Shown piece after piece: positions 1 to 8,072 of a stretch of 64,000 nt of DNA. Numbering within the stretch: position 1 is the first letter of the stretch; each line of letters opens with the position of its first letter. The stretch comes from UBA826 sp045564655. Lineage in GTDB: Bacteria; Chloroflexota; Dehalococcoidia; Lucifugimonadales; UBA826. The DNA is taken from assembly GCA_045564655.1 (NCBI GenBank), contig JBJLGX010000005.1, forward strand, positions 59,569 to 123,568, in the 5' to 3' direction. A program made the translations under genes and the position numbers. The notes beneath the pieces are model-generated. The model was not told where the DNA came from and searched no databases. It saw nothing but the letters and a program-made list of their open reading frames with translations.

Positions 1-959
1 TTCACAGAAGCTGGAGCATCATTTGCTTTATAACGGATCCTAGCATTTACAGAAAGTAAGTCATGAGTATCTATAGAAGAAGTAAAGCTAAGCCTATCAC
101 ACACAAAAGTAGTTTGATAAAGATCTTTGTCATCTCCCAAAGTTATTTGATTATTATCGGGATTTATTTGTAAAACAAATCTAGGTTTTCCATTTTCAGA
201 AGGTAAATTGAGTTTTCTCCTTTGCCCAACAGTGAAAAACTGTATCCCTGGATGCTGAGCAATCACATTCCCTTCAACATCAACAAAATCTCCTGGCTTG
301 GGAGTTACTCTCAATTTTACGAATTCTCTATAGTTACCAGAAGGAATAAAGCATATTTCTTGGCTATCAGGTTTATCAGCAACTGGAAGGTTAGCATCTT
401 TTGCAAAATCTCTAATTTCTTTTTTTGTATATTCTCCAACTGGGAATTTAAGTCTAGAAAGTTCTGTTTGATTAAGTGTGTACAAAACATATGATTGATC
501 TTTAGTCCCATCCATTCCTTGCAATAATCGGACATCTCCATTATTAGAAGTTCTTAATCTAGCATAATGACCTGTAGCAATATAATCAGCATCTAAAAAC
601 AATGCTCGTCGTAACAAGAAGTCAAATTTTATTTTGTCATTACAGGCTAAGCAAGGATGAGGGGTTCTACCAGTATCATACTCATTAACAAAGTAATCAA
701 CTACATGTTTTTGAAATTCTTCTTCGAAATTTACAAAGTAATGCTGTATTCCTAATTTATGACAAACTTGGCGAGCGTCTTCCACGTCTTCAACAGAACA
801 GCATCTATTAGTTTTGACTGTTGAGTCAGATTCAGTTTGAGACCAAAGCCTCAAAGTTACTCCTATAACATCATAACCTTGATTTTTTAATAATAGTGCA
901 GCTACTGAAGAATCCACGCCTCCACTCATAGCTACTATAATACGTTTTGATTTGTTCAT
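1..959 (-). CDS. mnmA: tRNA-specific 2-thiouridylase MnmA (3' end outside window)
   Basis: Thiolates U34 of tRNAs for Lys, Glu and Gln, using ATP and sulfur relayed from a cysteine desulfurase. The protein starts at the ATG at 957-959 (MNKSKRIIVAM) and runs 319 codons before the window ends; the family is about 360 residues, so only the C-terminal beta-barrel end is missing. Visible signatures are the PP-loop SGGVDSS near residue 12, GRTPHPCLACN with the first catalytic Cys near residue 103, and DSQEICF with the second Cys near 203. The Gly-His-Tyr segment ATGHYARL that helps hold the tRNA is also present. It is divergent from rsfS with about 70 bases between. No frame break is seen. The assignment is firm. 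Confidence 0.96.
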   Translation of the reverse strand, partial: MNKSKRIIVAMSGGVDSSVAALLLKNQGYDVIGVTLRLWSQTESDSTVKTNRCCSVEDVEDARQVCHKLGIQHYFVNFEEEFQKHVVDYFVNEYDTGRTPHPCLACNDKIKFDFLLRRALFLDADYIATGHYARLRTSNNGDVRLLQGMDGTKDQSYVLYTLNQTELSRLKFPVGEYTKKEIRDFAKDANLPVADKPDSQEICFIPSGNYREFVKLRVTPKPGDFVDVEGNVIAQHPGIQFFTVGQRRKLNLPSENGKPRFVLQINPDNNQITLGDDKDLYQTTFVCDRLSFTSSIDTHDLLSVNARIRYKANDAPASV

Positions 960-1009
960 AATTTACATCTATTTGATTATTTAATTCAAAATCATATATT
1001 CTATGTATA

Positions 1010-1015
1010 TATAAT
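1010..1015 (+). promoter_or_regulatory. -10 hexamer in the mnmA/rsfS divergent spacer
   Basis: A perfect TATAAT lies 14 bases before the rsfS ATG. No good -35 hexamer sits at 16-18 bases and no Shine-Dalgarno lies between the -10 and the ATG, so the rsfS transcript may have a very short leader. The 70-base spacer is extremely AT-rich, so chance matches are likely. Confidence 0.35.
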
Positions 1016-1029
1016 ATGATCTATTTAAT

Positions 1030-1401
1030 ATGAGTACAATTGAAAATTATACAGAACGAATAGCCGAAGGTGCAAAGTTAGCTTTCAATCGTGCTGAAGA
1101 AATGCAAGCTCATAGTGTAGGATATTACCTAATCTCTGAAGAACCTAAATTTGCAGACCACTTTATAGTTTTGAATGTAGATTCGCCACGACTAATGAGA
1201 GCTGTATCTGAGGATATTAAAAAAAATTTAAAAACCTTCAATCTAACCCTTCATCATGACGAAGGTGACCGAAACAGCGGTTGGGTCTTATTAGATTATG
1301 GCGACCTCGTTATTCACATATTTGCTGAAGAATTCAGAGAATTTTATTCTATAGACTCCCTTCTAGAAGAAAAAGGAACACTAGTAAAATTTATTCCTTA
1401 A
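1030..1401 (+). CDS. rsfS: Ribosomal silencing factor RsfS
   Basis: RsfS (Iojap/DUF143 family) binds uL14 on the 50S subunit and blocks subunit joining when nutrients are scarce. At 123 aa it has the usual length. The diagnostic core is SGWVLLDYGDLVIHIF followed by REFYSID, in the C-terminal half. In many bacteria the gene follows nadD; here it stands alone, divergent from mnmA and convergent with ndk, whose 3' end it overlaps by 11 bases. No Shine-Dalgarno precedes the ATG, so initiation may be close to leaderless. Confidence 0.9.
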   Translation: MSTIENYTERIAEGAKLAFNRAEEMQAHSVGYYLISEEPKFADHFIVLNVDSPRLMRAVSEDIKKNLKTFNLTLHHDEGDRNSGWVLLDYGDLVIHIFAEEFREFYSIDSLLEEKGTLVKFIP

Positions 1402-1840
1402 TCCAATCATCAATTTGTCGATCATAATTAATTAACTCAGAATCATTAAAAAATATTGCTAATTCTCTATTAGCAGAATCTTCCGAATCTGAACCATGAA
1501 TAAGATTCATCCCTATAGTAAGCCCATAATCTCCTCGTATAGTTCCAGGAAGTGAATCTACTGGGTTTGTCGCACCCATTAAATTGCGAACCACTTGAAC
1601 TGAATTATCACCCTCTACAGCCAAAGCAATCACAGGAGACGAAGTTATAAATTCAACAAGTGAATTATAAAATGGTTTACCAATATGTTCGCCATAATGC
1701 TTAGAGGCCAAGATTTCATCAACATGAATAAGTTTAATCCCTACTAATTTTAATCCTTTATTTTCAAGACGAGATATTATTTTCCCGCTTAAACTTCTCT
1801 GTACTGCATCCGGTTTTATTAAAACAAGAGTCCTTTGCAC
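1391..1840 (-). CDS. ndk: Nucleoside diphosphate kinase
   Basis: Transfers the gamma phosphate between nucleoside triphosphates and diphosphates through a phospho-histidine. At 149 aa it has the normal length. It opens TLVLIKPDAVQR, and the catalytic His lies near residue 115 in NLIHGSDS. The start codon is GTG (1838-1840) and shares its G with the TAG stop of tsaB, so translation is probably coupled. Last gene of the tsaE-tsaB-ndk operon. Confidence 0.96.
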   Translation of the reverse strand: MQRTLVLIKPDAVQRSLSGKIISRLENKGLKLVGIKLIHVDEILASKHYGEHIGKPFYNSLVEFITSSPVIALAVEGDNSVQVVRNLMGATNPVDSLPGTIRGDYGLTIGMNLIHGSDSEDSANRELAIFFNDSELINYDRQIDDWIKE

Positions 1841-2547
1841 TAAATGTCTCCTTTTTTGTTATTTTTTATAATATTCTTTTCTGCTGATTCTATTTGAGCA
1901 CTAGATAGGTATATAGGTTCTAACGATAGTGGATTAACAGTCAAGCCTTCTTTCAATCTCTCGTATCCTAATTTTGATATGACCGATAATTGTCGCGTAG
2001 GGGATTTTTCATCAATAATATTATGTTCAGAAGTTAATATCCCTTGGCTTAATAATACATTTACAGCTTCACCACAATAAATAATTTTAGGATCTACTTG
2101 CAATTTAGAATCAGCAAAATCAAAGGTTTTATACTCCACTTCATCCATATTAGAAGAGGAGGTATATTCAGCAGAATATACTCTTGTTCTACCTACCGGA
2201 ATAAGGGATACAATAGTCTGATTTGATGCGGTTATCCCTACATAAGGATATGCCTCAATTAATGTACTCGGAATAGCCACTAATGGAGTATTTGTAGCAA
2301 AAGCTAATGATTTAGCTACACTAACTCCTATTCGTACAGAAGAAAACCCACCTGGTCCTTTAAGTACAAAGATAGCATTTAGTTCAGTAGGCTCAAGATT
2401 AACAGATTTAAGCAAATCAATAATGTTAGGTATTAATTCAACTGATTGATTTCTTTGGGAAATCCACACTTTTTCTGCTTCTATGATTCCATTAACTGAT
2501 ACCCCCAGGCTAGTAGTATCAGTTGTTGTATCAATTGAAAGTTCCAT
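1840..2547 (-). CDS. tsaB: tRNA threonylcarbamoyladenosine biosynthesis protein TsaB
   Basis: Non-catalytic ASKHA-fold partner of TsaD in making t6A37 of ANN-decoding tRNAs. The N-terminus MELSIDTTTDTTSLGV is the usual first ASKHA strand, and KGPGGFSSVRIGVSVAKSLA matches the conserved GPGSFTGLRIG segment. The length (235 aa) is normal. It sits 7 bases downstream of tsaE and overlaps ndk by one base. tsaD is not in this window, so the complex is completed from elsewhere. Confidence 0.92.
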   Translation of the reverse strand: MELSIDTTTDTTSLGVSVNGIIEAEKVWISQRNQSVELIPNIIDLLKSVNLEPTELNAIFVLKGPGGFSSVRIGVSVAKSLAFATNTPLVAIPSTLIEAYPYVGITASNQTIVSLIPVGRTRVYSAEYTSSSNMDEVEYKTFDFADSKLQVDPKIIYCGEAVNVLLSQGILTSEHNIIDEKSPTRQLSVISKLGYERLKEGLTVNPLSLEPIYLSSAQIESAEKNIIKNNKKGDI

Positions 2548-2554
2548 TTTAATT

Positions 2555-3031
2555 CTAATTTTCCTTTAGTTTCATAAAGAAATCATTATGGCGAATATTT
2601 GAACCCTGAATATTAATCTTGCGTGATAAATCATCGATAAGATCTATTTGAATCCTGAGACTGTATTCAGGAAACATACCAGATATTTGATTAGGCCATT
2701 CAACTATACATAATCCATCACCGTAGATATATTCTTCTAAAAACATATTATCAAACATACTAGATTCAGAAAGTCGATATAAATCCATATGGTAAATAGG
2801 TATACGCGCAGCATACTCAGCTACAATAACAAAAGTTGGACTTCGGGCTATATCTTTAGATCCCAATCCTGCAACAACCCCTTTTGTGAAAACCGTTTTG
2901 CCCGCTCCCAAATCACCACTAAGTAACAAAACGTCACCTTTATCAAGGTATGTCCCTAGAAGTTCTCCTAATTTGATCGTATCATTTACGCTACGAGTAG
3001 TAGTATCGTAATTAAAAACATACTGATTCAT
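2555..3031 (-). CDS. tsaE: tRNA t6A biosynthesis ATPase TsaE
   Basis: ATPase that drives turnover of the TsaB-TsaD complex in t6A37 synthesis. The P-loop GDLGAGKT is at residues 39-46, followed by SPTFVIVAEY (switch region) and the YRL segment HMDLYRL. The CIVEWPNQ element typical of TsaE is present. At 158 aa it has normal length. First gene of the tsaE-tsaB-ndk operon. It is divergent from the esterase gene with only 19 bases between the starts, so the two promoters must overlap. Confidence 0.93.
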   Translation of the reverse strand: MNQYVFNYDTTTRSVNDTIKLGELLGTYLDKGDVLLLSGDLGAGKTVFTKGVVAGLGSKDIARSPTFVIVAEYAARIPIYHMDLYRLSESSMFDNMFLEEYIYGDGLCIVEWPNQISGMFPEYSLRIQIDLIDDLSRKINIQGSNIRHNDFFMKLKEN

Positions 3032-3050
3032 ATTTATCGGGAATCCTTAA

Positions 3051-3701
3051 ATGAATAAAAAATCACATCTAGCTTATACATCCATCGTTCCAGAAATCAA
3101 GCAGAACTCATCAATAAGAAGAGTCATTATACTACTGCATGGATATGGCAGTAATATGAAAGATTTAGCTTCCTTATCAGAATATATAGATGATACTGAA
3201 AATTTATATGTTTCAATTAATGCTCCTATAAAATTAGTCGAATTCGGGCCACAATCGTTTGCATGGTTTCAAATAGGGGCTACAGAAGATGTATCACAAA
3301 AAAATCACGCTATCCAAAAAAGTACTGACTTAATCATTGACACAATAAATCATATAATTGATATTTTTAATGTTAGTTCTATCCCGATTATTTTAGCTGG
3401 TTTTTCTCAGGGTGGCATGATGGCTATGAGAATAGCCCTTACAAGCACACAAAATTTTGACGGCGTTGCCGCTTTAAGTTCTAGACTAATTACTAAAACA
3501 TCCAATAAAGTGAATAATTTAAATTTCTTTATTTCTCATGGAATAAAAGATAATGTTATCGACATATCTGAAGGACGTAATACAAGAGATTTATTAGAAA
3601 AATCTGGCTATACCGTTAAATATCAAGAATATGATATGGGGCATGAGATATCTGCTGATTGTTTGACTGACTTAACTAATTGGTTAAAATCTATAAATTA
3701 A
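3051..3701 (+). CDS. Phospholipase/carboxylesterase family alpha/beta-hydrolase
   Basis: A 216-aa serine hydrolase of the carboxylesterase/acyl-protein-thioesterase (YpfH-like) group; the natural substrate is unknown. The oxyanion-loop motif LLHGYGSN is at residues 29-35, the nucleophile is Ser119 in GFSQGG, and the likely triad partners are Asp167 (GIKDN) and His198 (DMGHE). There is no signal peptide, so it is cytoplasmic. It is convergent with the next gene and overlaps its stop by 4 bases. Confidence 0.85.
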   Translation: MNKKSHLAYTSIVPEIKQNSSIRRVIILLHGYGSNMKDLASLSEYIDDTENLYVSINAPIKLVEFGPQSFAWFQIGATEDVSQKNHAIQKSTDLIIDTINHIIDIFNVSSIPIILAGFSQGGMMAMRIALTSTQNFDGVAALSSRLITKTSNKVNNLNFFISHGIKDNVIDISEGRNTRDLLEKSGYTVKYQEYDMGHEISADCLTDLTNWLKSIN

Positions 3702-4327
3702 TTTTTAAGACTATCCTGTTGAGCTTTTATTTTTTCAGTCATAGCATTTTTCATCTCTGTAGCACTTGGAGGTGAAACATAAAATATCTGCATATCCGAA
3801 GGAAATTGGACGGAATGACCTTCAGATATAAAAAGAATTCCTAATTCATCATCATTCATTAAATTGTTTATTGTTTTTGGTAATTGAGAGGTCCTTTTAG
3901 CTGATATTTCTTGATATCCTTTTGCGGCAATTTCATAAACTTTGCTACTAATAAGTCCAATGGACAAGCATCTTTGCCAATCAGTTAATTCCATCCAAGT
4001 TTCAGGATCTTCTAAAGCTTGTAGTTTAGCTCCTGAGGTAATGTATTCCTTAATAAAATTAGCACTTCTAGGATAAATTTGAGATAGTATATTTACTCCA
4101 TCATAGTCTTCTTCATGAATCATTTCATGAAAAATATGCTTTACAGTACCTAATGCAGATTCGATATTCCCGATCTGTGAAGATATTTCAGTCCAGAATC
4201 TATCTAACAAATCAGACATATCTTCTTCCATCTCAGGAAAAACTGGAATAAGAGGCACTAACAGCAATTTCTTTTTGCCATCAAACCGGCTGGGGTCTGT
4301 CTTACCTGTAGAACCTAAAGTAGTCAT
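3698..4327 (-). CDS. Conserved protein of unknown function downstream of fhs
   Basis: I do not recognise a named family. The 209-aa protein is soluble, acidic and mostly helical, with no signal peptide, membrane segment or obvious cofactor motif. Residues 35-130 are rich in Trp, Glu and Asp (for example FWTEIS, HEMIHEEDYDG, WMELTDWQRC). The C-terminal part contains a beta-rich stretch (ELGILFISEGHSVQFP) and a charged helical end. A strong Shine-Dalgarno GGAGGT lies 5-6 bases before the ATG, so it is surely translated. It follows fhs by 18 bases, which suggests a link to one-carbon metabolism, but that is inference only. Confidence 0.6.
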   Translation of the reverse strand: MTTLGSTGKTDPSRFDGKKKLLLVPLIPVFPEMEEDMSDLLDRFWTEISSQIGNIESALGTVKHIFHEMIHEEDYDGVNILSQIYPRSANFIKEYITSGAKLQALEDPETWMELTDWQRCLSIGLISSKVYEIAAKGYQEISAKRTSQLPKTINNLMNDDELGILFISEGHSVQFPSDMQIFYVSPPSATEMKNAMTEKIKAQQDSLKN

Positions 4328-4345
4328 ATTACCTCCATATCAAGC

Positions 4346-5965
4346 TTATAGTCCAAGTATATTACCTTGTGAGTCAACATCAAGAGCTCTTGGGGAAGAA
4401 GGTAATCCTGGCATAGTCATGATATTACCCGCAATGGGATATATAAAACCTGCTCCTAAGGATGCTCTAGCATCTGAAATATTAAAATCATAATTCTTAG
4501 GGCAACCTTTCATTGAAGGATTATGAGATATAGAAAGATGTGTTTTAGCCATACAAATTGGAAGATCTCCCCAACCATTATCAGTAAATTGTTTTATCAT
4601 CTTCTTGGCAGAGCGAGAATAATTAACCCCTTTGGCATTATATATTTTTATTGCAAGAGAGTTTATTTTGTCTTCTAGCGAATCAGACAAATCATACATA
4701 TATTTAACATTAGGTTTATCAGTTGACACTTTTATTAAGGATTCAGCAAGTTTAATTGCTCCGTCACCGCCCAGTGAATAAACATCCGATACTTCAGCAG
4801 CGTCTGCGCCAAAATCGGATGCTAAGGATTTAATCAGATCAAGTTCGTCATGTAAATCATCCGGAAATTTATTTATGGCTACAACAGCAGGTAATCCAAA
4901 ATTTTTTATTACTGAAATCAAATGCTTCAAATTTGAAGATCCTTCTTTAATTGCCTCTAAATTTGGAGAAGACAATTGTTTAACATGAACACCTCCATGG
5001 TATTTCAATGCTCTAGTAGTAACAACAATCACTGCTGCGTGTGGTTCTAAATCATTTAGTCTTGCTTTTATATGCATAAATTTTTCAAATCCTAAGTCTG
5101 CACCAAATCCGGCTTCAGTTAATACATAATCAGCATAATTAAGAGCCATTTTATCTGCAATCACAGAGCAACACCCATGAGCAATATTGCCAAATGGACC
5201 TGCATGTATAAACACTGGTTGTTCTTCAGTCGTTTGAACTATGTTAGGAAAAATAGCATGGCGTAAAAGAGACAACATCGACCCTACTGCTCCAACGTCT
5301 CTAGCAGTAACAGGTTGTCCAGTAGTTTTATAACCGACAACCATATTAGATAATCTATGCCGAAGATCTTCCAAATCTGAAGATAATGCTAATATAGCCA
5401 TTACTTCCGATGCAGCAACAATATCAAATCCAGTTTCTCTAATGGGGCCATTTGATTTGCCCCCCAATCCAGAAACAATTTGTCTCAATGCTCGTTCTTC
5501 CACATCAGTAACCCTTCTTAAAGTAATACCTTGTGGAGTAAAATCAGAAATAATACCCCTGTTAGCAACATTATCAGTTAATGCAGCCAGTAAATTATGC
5601 GCTGAGCCAACAGCGTGCGCATCTCCAGTAAAATGTATATTTATTTCATCTTGAGGTTCAACTAAAGCTTTCCCTCCACCCGTACCTCCACCCTTTATAC
5701 CAAAAATAGGTCCTAGTGAAGGCTCGCGCAAAGTAGCAATAGCTTTATGTCCTAATTTACCCATACTCTGAGTAAGCCCGACAACTGTTGTGGTTTTCCC
5801 TTCACCAGCAGGGGTGGGAGTTATTCCCGTAACAACTATTAGCTTACCTTTATTTGAAGATTCAGATAGGATCGAAAGTGGCATTTTTGCCTTAAACTTG
5901 CCTATCGGAATTATAGAATCGGGATTTATCCCAATATCAGATGCAATTTGTGTAACAGGTTTCAA
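4346..5965 (-). CDS. fhs: Formate--tetrahydrofolate ligase
   Basis: Joins formate to tetrahydrofolate with ATP, giving 10-formyl-THF for purines, fMet and the C1 pool. The ATP-binding loop TPTPAGEGKTTT is at residues 49-60, and the family segments SLGPIFGIKGG and GDAHAVGSAHNLLAA follow. Length 539 aa, slightly shorter than the usual 555-560. The start is TTG (5963-5965), chosen because AAAGGGG (5971-5977) is ideally placed and no ATG precedes it. A strongly structured leader lies just upstream. The unknown 209-aa gene follows in the same operon. Confidence 0.97.
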   Translation of the reverse strand: MKPVTQIASDIGINPDSIIPIGKFKAKMPLSILSESSNKGKLIVVTGITPTPAGEGKTTTVVGLTQSMGKLGHKAIATLREPSLGPIFGIKGGGTGGGKALVEPQDEINIHFTGDAHAVGSAHNLLAALTDNVANRGIISDFTPQGITLRRVTDVEERALRQIVSGLGGKSNGPIRETGFDIVAASEVMAILALSSDLEDLRHRLSNMVVGYKTTGQPVTARDVGAVGSMLSLLRHAIFPNIVQTTEEQPVFIHAGPFGNIAHGCCSVIADKMALNYADYVLTEAGFGADLGFEKFMHIKARLNDLEPHAAVIVVTTRALKYHGGVHVKQLSSPNLEAIKEGSSNLKHLISVIKNFGLPAVVAINKFPDDLHDELDLIKSLASDFGADAAEVSDVYSLGGDGAIKLAESLIKVSTDKPNVKYMYDLSDSLEDKINSLAIKIYNAKGVNYSRSAKKMIKQFTDNGWGDLPICMAKTHLSISHNPSMKGCPKNYDFNISDARASLGAGFIYPIAGNIMTMPGLPSSPRALDVDSQGNILGL

Positions 5966-5993
5966 CTTAACCCCTTTGATCTACTGTAAAAGC

Positions 5994-6060
5994 GGCTTGG
6001 GACGTGGAAACGCTCATTTCCAATAAAGAAAAAGGCTTCCACGAGTGTTAATCCCAAGCC
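5994..6060 (-). promoter_or_regulatory. Structured leader RNA candidate upstream of fhs
   Basis: Two perfect nested stems enclose this 67-base element: GGCTTGGGA/TCCCAAGCC (5994-6002 with 6052-6060) and CGTGGAA/TTCCACG (6003-6009 with 6037-6043). On one side the stems stack without a gap; on the other an 8-base bulge (6044-6051) separates them. The 27-base apical region could hold a small third helix. On the plus strand CGCTC (6011-6015) could also pair with GAGTG (6043-6047) as a pseudoknot. Read on the minus strand it ends 16 bases before the fhs Shine-Dalgarno, the place of a riboswitch or leader. It does not carry the conserved bases I remember for the ZTP (pfl) or THF classes. Strand and ligand are unknown. 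Confidence 0.55.
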
Positions 6061-6079
6061 TGTATTAACTAATAAATAT

Positions 6080-6105
6080 GGATATAATAAAAATACGGAT
6101 ATAAT
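6080..6105 (+). promoter_or_regulatory. Repeated GGATATAAT, likely aroC promoter region
   Basis: GGATATAAT occurs at 6080-6088 and again at 6097-6105 (17-base period), each containing a perfect TATAAT. A third TATAAT is at 6122-6127. Any of them could serve as the -10 for aroC. No convincing -35 is seen, and the fhs promoter on the other strand must share the same 90 bases. Confidence 0.35.
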
Positions 6106-6151
6106 GATACTGTTCATATCATATAATTGGTAGGTATTTAGGAGTTAATCT

Positions 6152-7237
6152 TTGGGTAACATATTTGGGAAAGCATTCCGAATAACAACGTGGGGAGAAT
6201 CTCACGGAGACGCAGTTGGAGTCATCATTGATGGATGTCCTCCAGGAATTGACTTGTCAGTTGAAACAATACAAGAACAACTCAATCGAAGAAGACCTGC
6301 CCAAAGTGACATTTCTACTCAACGAAAAGAGGCTGATAAAGCTGAAATACTATCTGGAGTATTTGAAGGCAAAACACTAGGTACTCCAATATCGATCTGT
6401 GTATGGAATTCTGACGCGCGTAGCAAAGATTATGAAGAAATGAAATCACTCTACAGGCCTTCGCATGCAGATTACACTTATCAAGCAAAATATGGAATAA
6501 GAAATTGGAAAGGCGGAGGTCGCTCATCTGCAAGAGAAACAATAGGTAGAGTTGCTTCAGGGGCTGTAGCAAACCTTTTTATTAAAAAAGAATACAAAAC
6601 TGAAATCTTAGCTTATGTGAAAACAATATCTACAATAAATAGCAATATTGATATTGAAAATTTGGATTCCGTAAATATTGAATCCAATATCGTCAGATGC
6701 CCTGATCAAACTGCTGCAAAGATAATGATAGATGCTATTAAGGAAGCTAGAAAATCTGGAGATTCTTTGGGGGGAATTATTGAATGCGTCATAAAAAATT
6801 GTCCTATTGGGTTAGGTGAACCTGTATTTGACAAATTAGAAGCAGATTTATCAAAAGCAATTTTATCCATACCGGCATGTAAAGGATTTGAAATAGGATC
6901 AGGTTTTGACGGAACTAAACTCAAAGGATCAGAACATAATGACGATTTTTACATGGAAGGAGACCGCGTAAGAACGCGTACTAATAATTCAGGTGGTATA
7001 CAAGGCGGAATAAGCAATGGAGAAGATATAATTTTCAGAGCAGCATTTAAGCCGACAGCTACAATTATGAAACCTCAAGAAACAATTGACATATCCGGCA
7101 ACGAGGTTGAGATGAAGGGTAGGGGAAGACATGACCCATGCGTTCTCCCTAGAGCGGTGCCTATAGTTGAATCTATGGTCGCTTTAACTCTAGCTGATCA
7201 CGCAATAAGGCTAAGAGGCCAAGTAGGGACTAGTTAA
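6152..7237 (+). CDS. aroC: Chorismate synthase
   Basis: Last shikimate-pathway enzyme: converts 5-enolpyruvylshikimate-3-phosphate to chorismate with reduced FMN. The start is TTG at 6152, with Shine-Dalgarno AGGAG (6140-6144) 7 bases upstream. The N-terminus FRITTWGESHG is the family signature. The internal signature GGGRSSARET and the C-terminal GRHDPCVLPRAVPIVE segment are complete. At 361 aa it has normal length. It is divergent from fhs and convergent with the next SDR gene, 3 bases apart, with no terminator between. Confidence 0.97.
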   Translation: MGNIFGKAFRITTWGESHGDAVGVIIDGCPPGIDLSVETIQEQLNRRRPAQSDISTQRKEADKAEILSGVFEGKTLGTPISICVWNSDARSKDYEEMKSLYRPSHADYTYQAKYGIRNWKGGGRSSARETIGRVASGAVANLFIKKEYKTEILAYVKTISTINSNIDIENLDSVNIESNIVRCPDQTAAKIMIDAIKEARKSGDSLGGIIECVIKNCPIGLGEPVFDKLEADLSKAILSIPACKGFEIGSGFDGTKLKGSEHNDDFYMEGDRVRTRTNNSGGIQGGISNGEDIIFRAAFKPTATIMKPQETIDISGNEVEMKGRGRHDPCVLPRAVPIVESMVALTLADHAIRLRGQVGTS

Positions 7238-7240
7238 TAT

Positions 7241-8032
7241 CTAAACAACAGGTGAAGTTCCCCCGTCAACATTTATAGATGCCCCTGTAATATAACTAGA
7301 TTTCTCAGATGCCAAAAATGCTATGACTGCACCTACTTCATCTGCATTTCCAACTCTTCCCATAGGTATGTTTGAACTCATTTCTTGATAAAAATCATCC
7401 AAGCTTAGATTTGGATTTGTATCTGCTTTAATTTCCCATCTTTTACGATGCTGGCCACTTCTAATTAATCCAACCCCTACAGTATTAACAAGAATATTAT
7501 GCTTGGCAAAATCTTTTGACATTGCTTTAGTTAACGCTATCCCTGCAGCTCTACTTACAGAAGTAGGGACTGAAGATGCTGCTGGAGCTTTCCCTCCTGG
7601 AGTAGTTATATTTATAATTCGACCATATGATTGATTTTTCATTTGTTCAATAGCTAATCTAGAACAACGAATAGCACCATAAAGTTTCAAATCTATGTCA
7701 TAATCCCAAGTTTCATCAGATGTTTCGTCAAAAGGTGCTGCTGCTGAAGTACCGGCATTATTAACTAATATATGTATCGATCCTAACTTTTTTTTCACAT
7801 TTTTAAATAAATCATCTATATCTTTTGGATTTGTAACATCACATGCAATAGGGATTACCGTTTTTCCTGTTTCAGTCTCAATCTTTTTAGCTGCTTCTTC
7901 TAATAAAGCCATTGTACGAGCACAAATAACTACATCAGCCCCTTCGTTAGCCATTTCCCAAGCTGCTGCATATCCTATTCCATCACTTCCACCAGTAATT
8001 ACAGCTACTTTTCCTTTAAGTCCTAAATCCAC
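7241..8032 (-). CDS. Short-chain dehydrogenase/reductase family protein with altered active site
   Basis: Rossmann-fold SDR of 263 aa. The cofactor loop TGGSDGIG (residues 13-20) and NNAG (91-94) are intact, as is the C-terminal VDGG. The usual catalytic Ser-Tyr-Lys triad is not: INITTPGG replaces the Ser by Thr143/144, and the YxxxK position reads TSVSR, giving Thr157 and Arg161. Variants of this kind exist in the family, so it may use another mechanism or bind without reducing; the substrate is unknown. It lies 40 bases downstream of purT and may be the last gene of that operon. Confidence 0.8.
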   Translation of the reverse strand: MDLGLKGKVAVITGGSDGIGYAAAWEMANEGADVVICARTMALLEEAAKKIETETGKTVIPIACDVTNPKDIDDLFKNVKKKLGSIHILVNNAGTSAAAPFDETSDETWDYDIDLKLYGAIRCSRLAIEQMKNQSYGRIINITTPGGKAPAASSVPTSVSRAAGIALTKAMSKDFAKHNILVNTVGVGLIRSGQHRKRWEIKADTNPNLSLDDFYQEMSSNIPMGRVGNADEVGAVIAFLASEKSSYITGASINVDGGTSPVV

Positions 8033-8072
8033 GAAAGTCTCCTTTTTACAATCACACTATTTATTAAAAACA

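Noticed and set aside
5442..5654. Open frame on the plus strand inside fhs
   Set aside because: It is opposite a complete, highly conserved fhs frame and shows no start signal or recognisable protein. The same applies to the other opposite-strand frames inside aroC, the glycan genes and dapF.
5994..6060. ZTP (pfl) or class I THF riboswitch assignment
   Set aside because: The location upstream of fhs fits, but the conserved bases I recall for those classes (such as the CCGCCUGGGC end of ZTP) are absent. I kept it only as an unclassified structured element.
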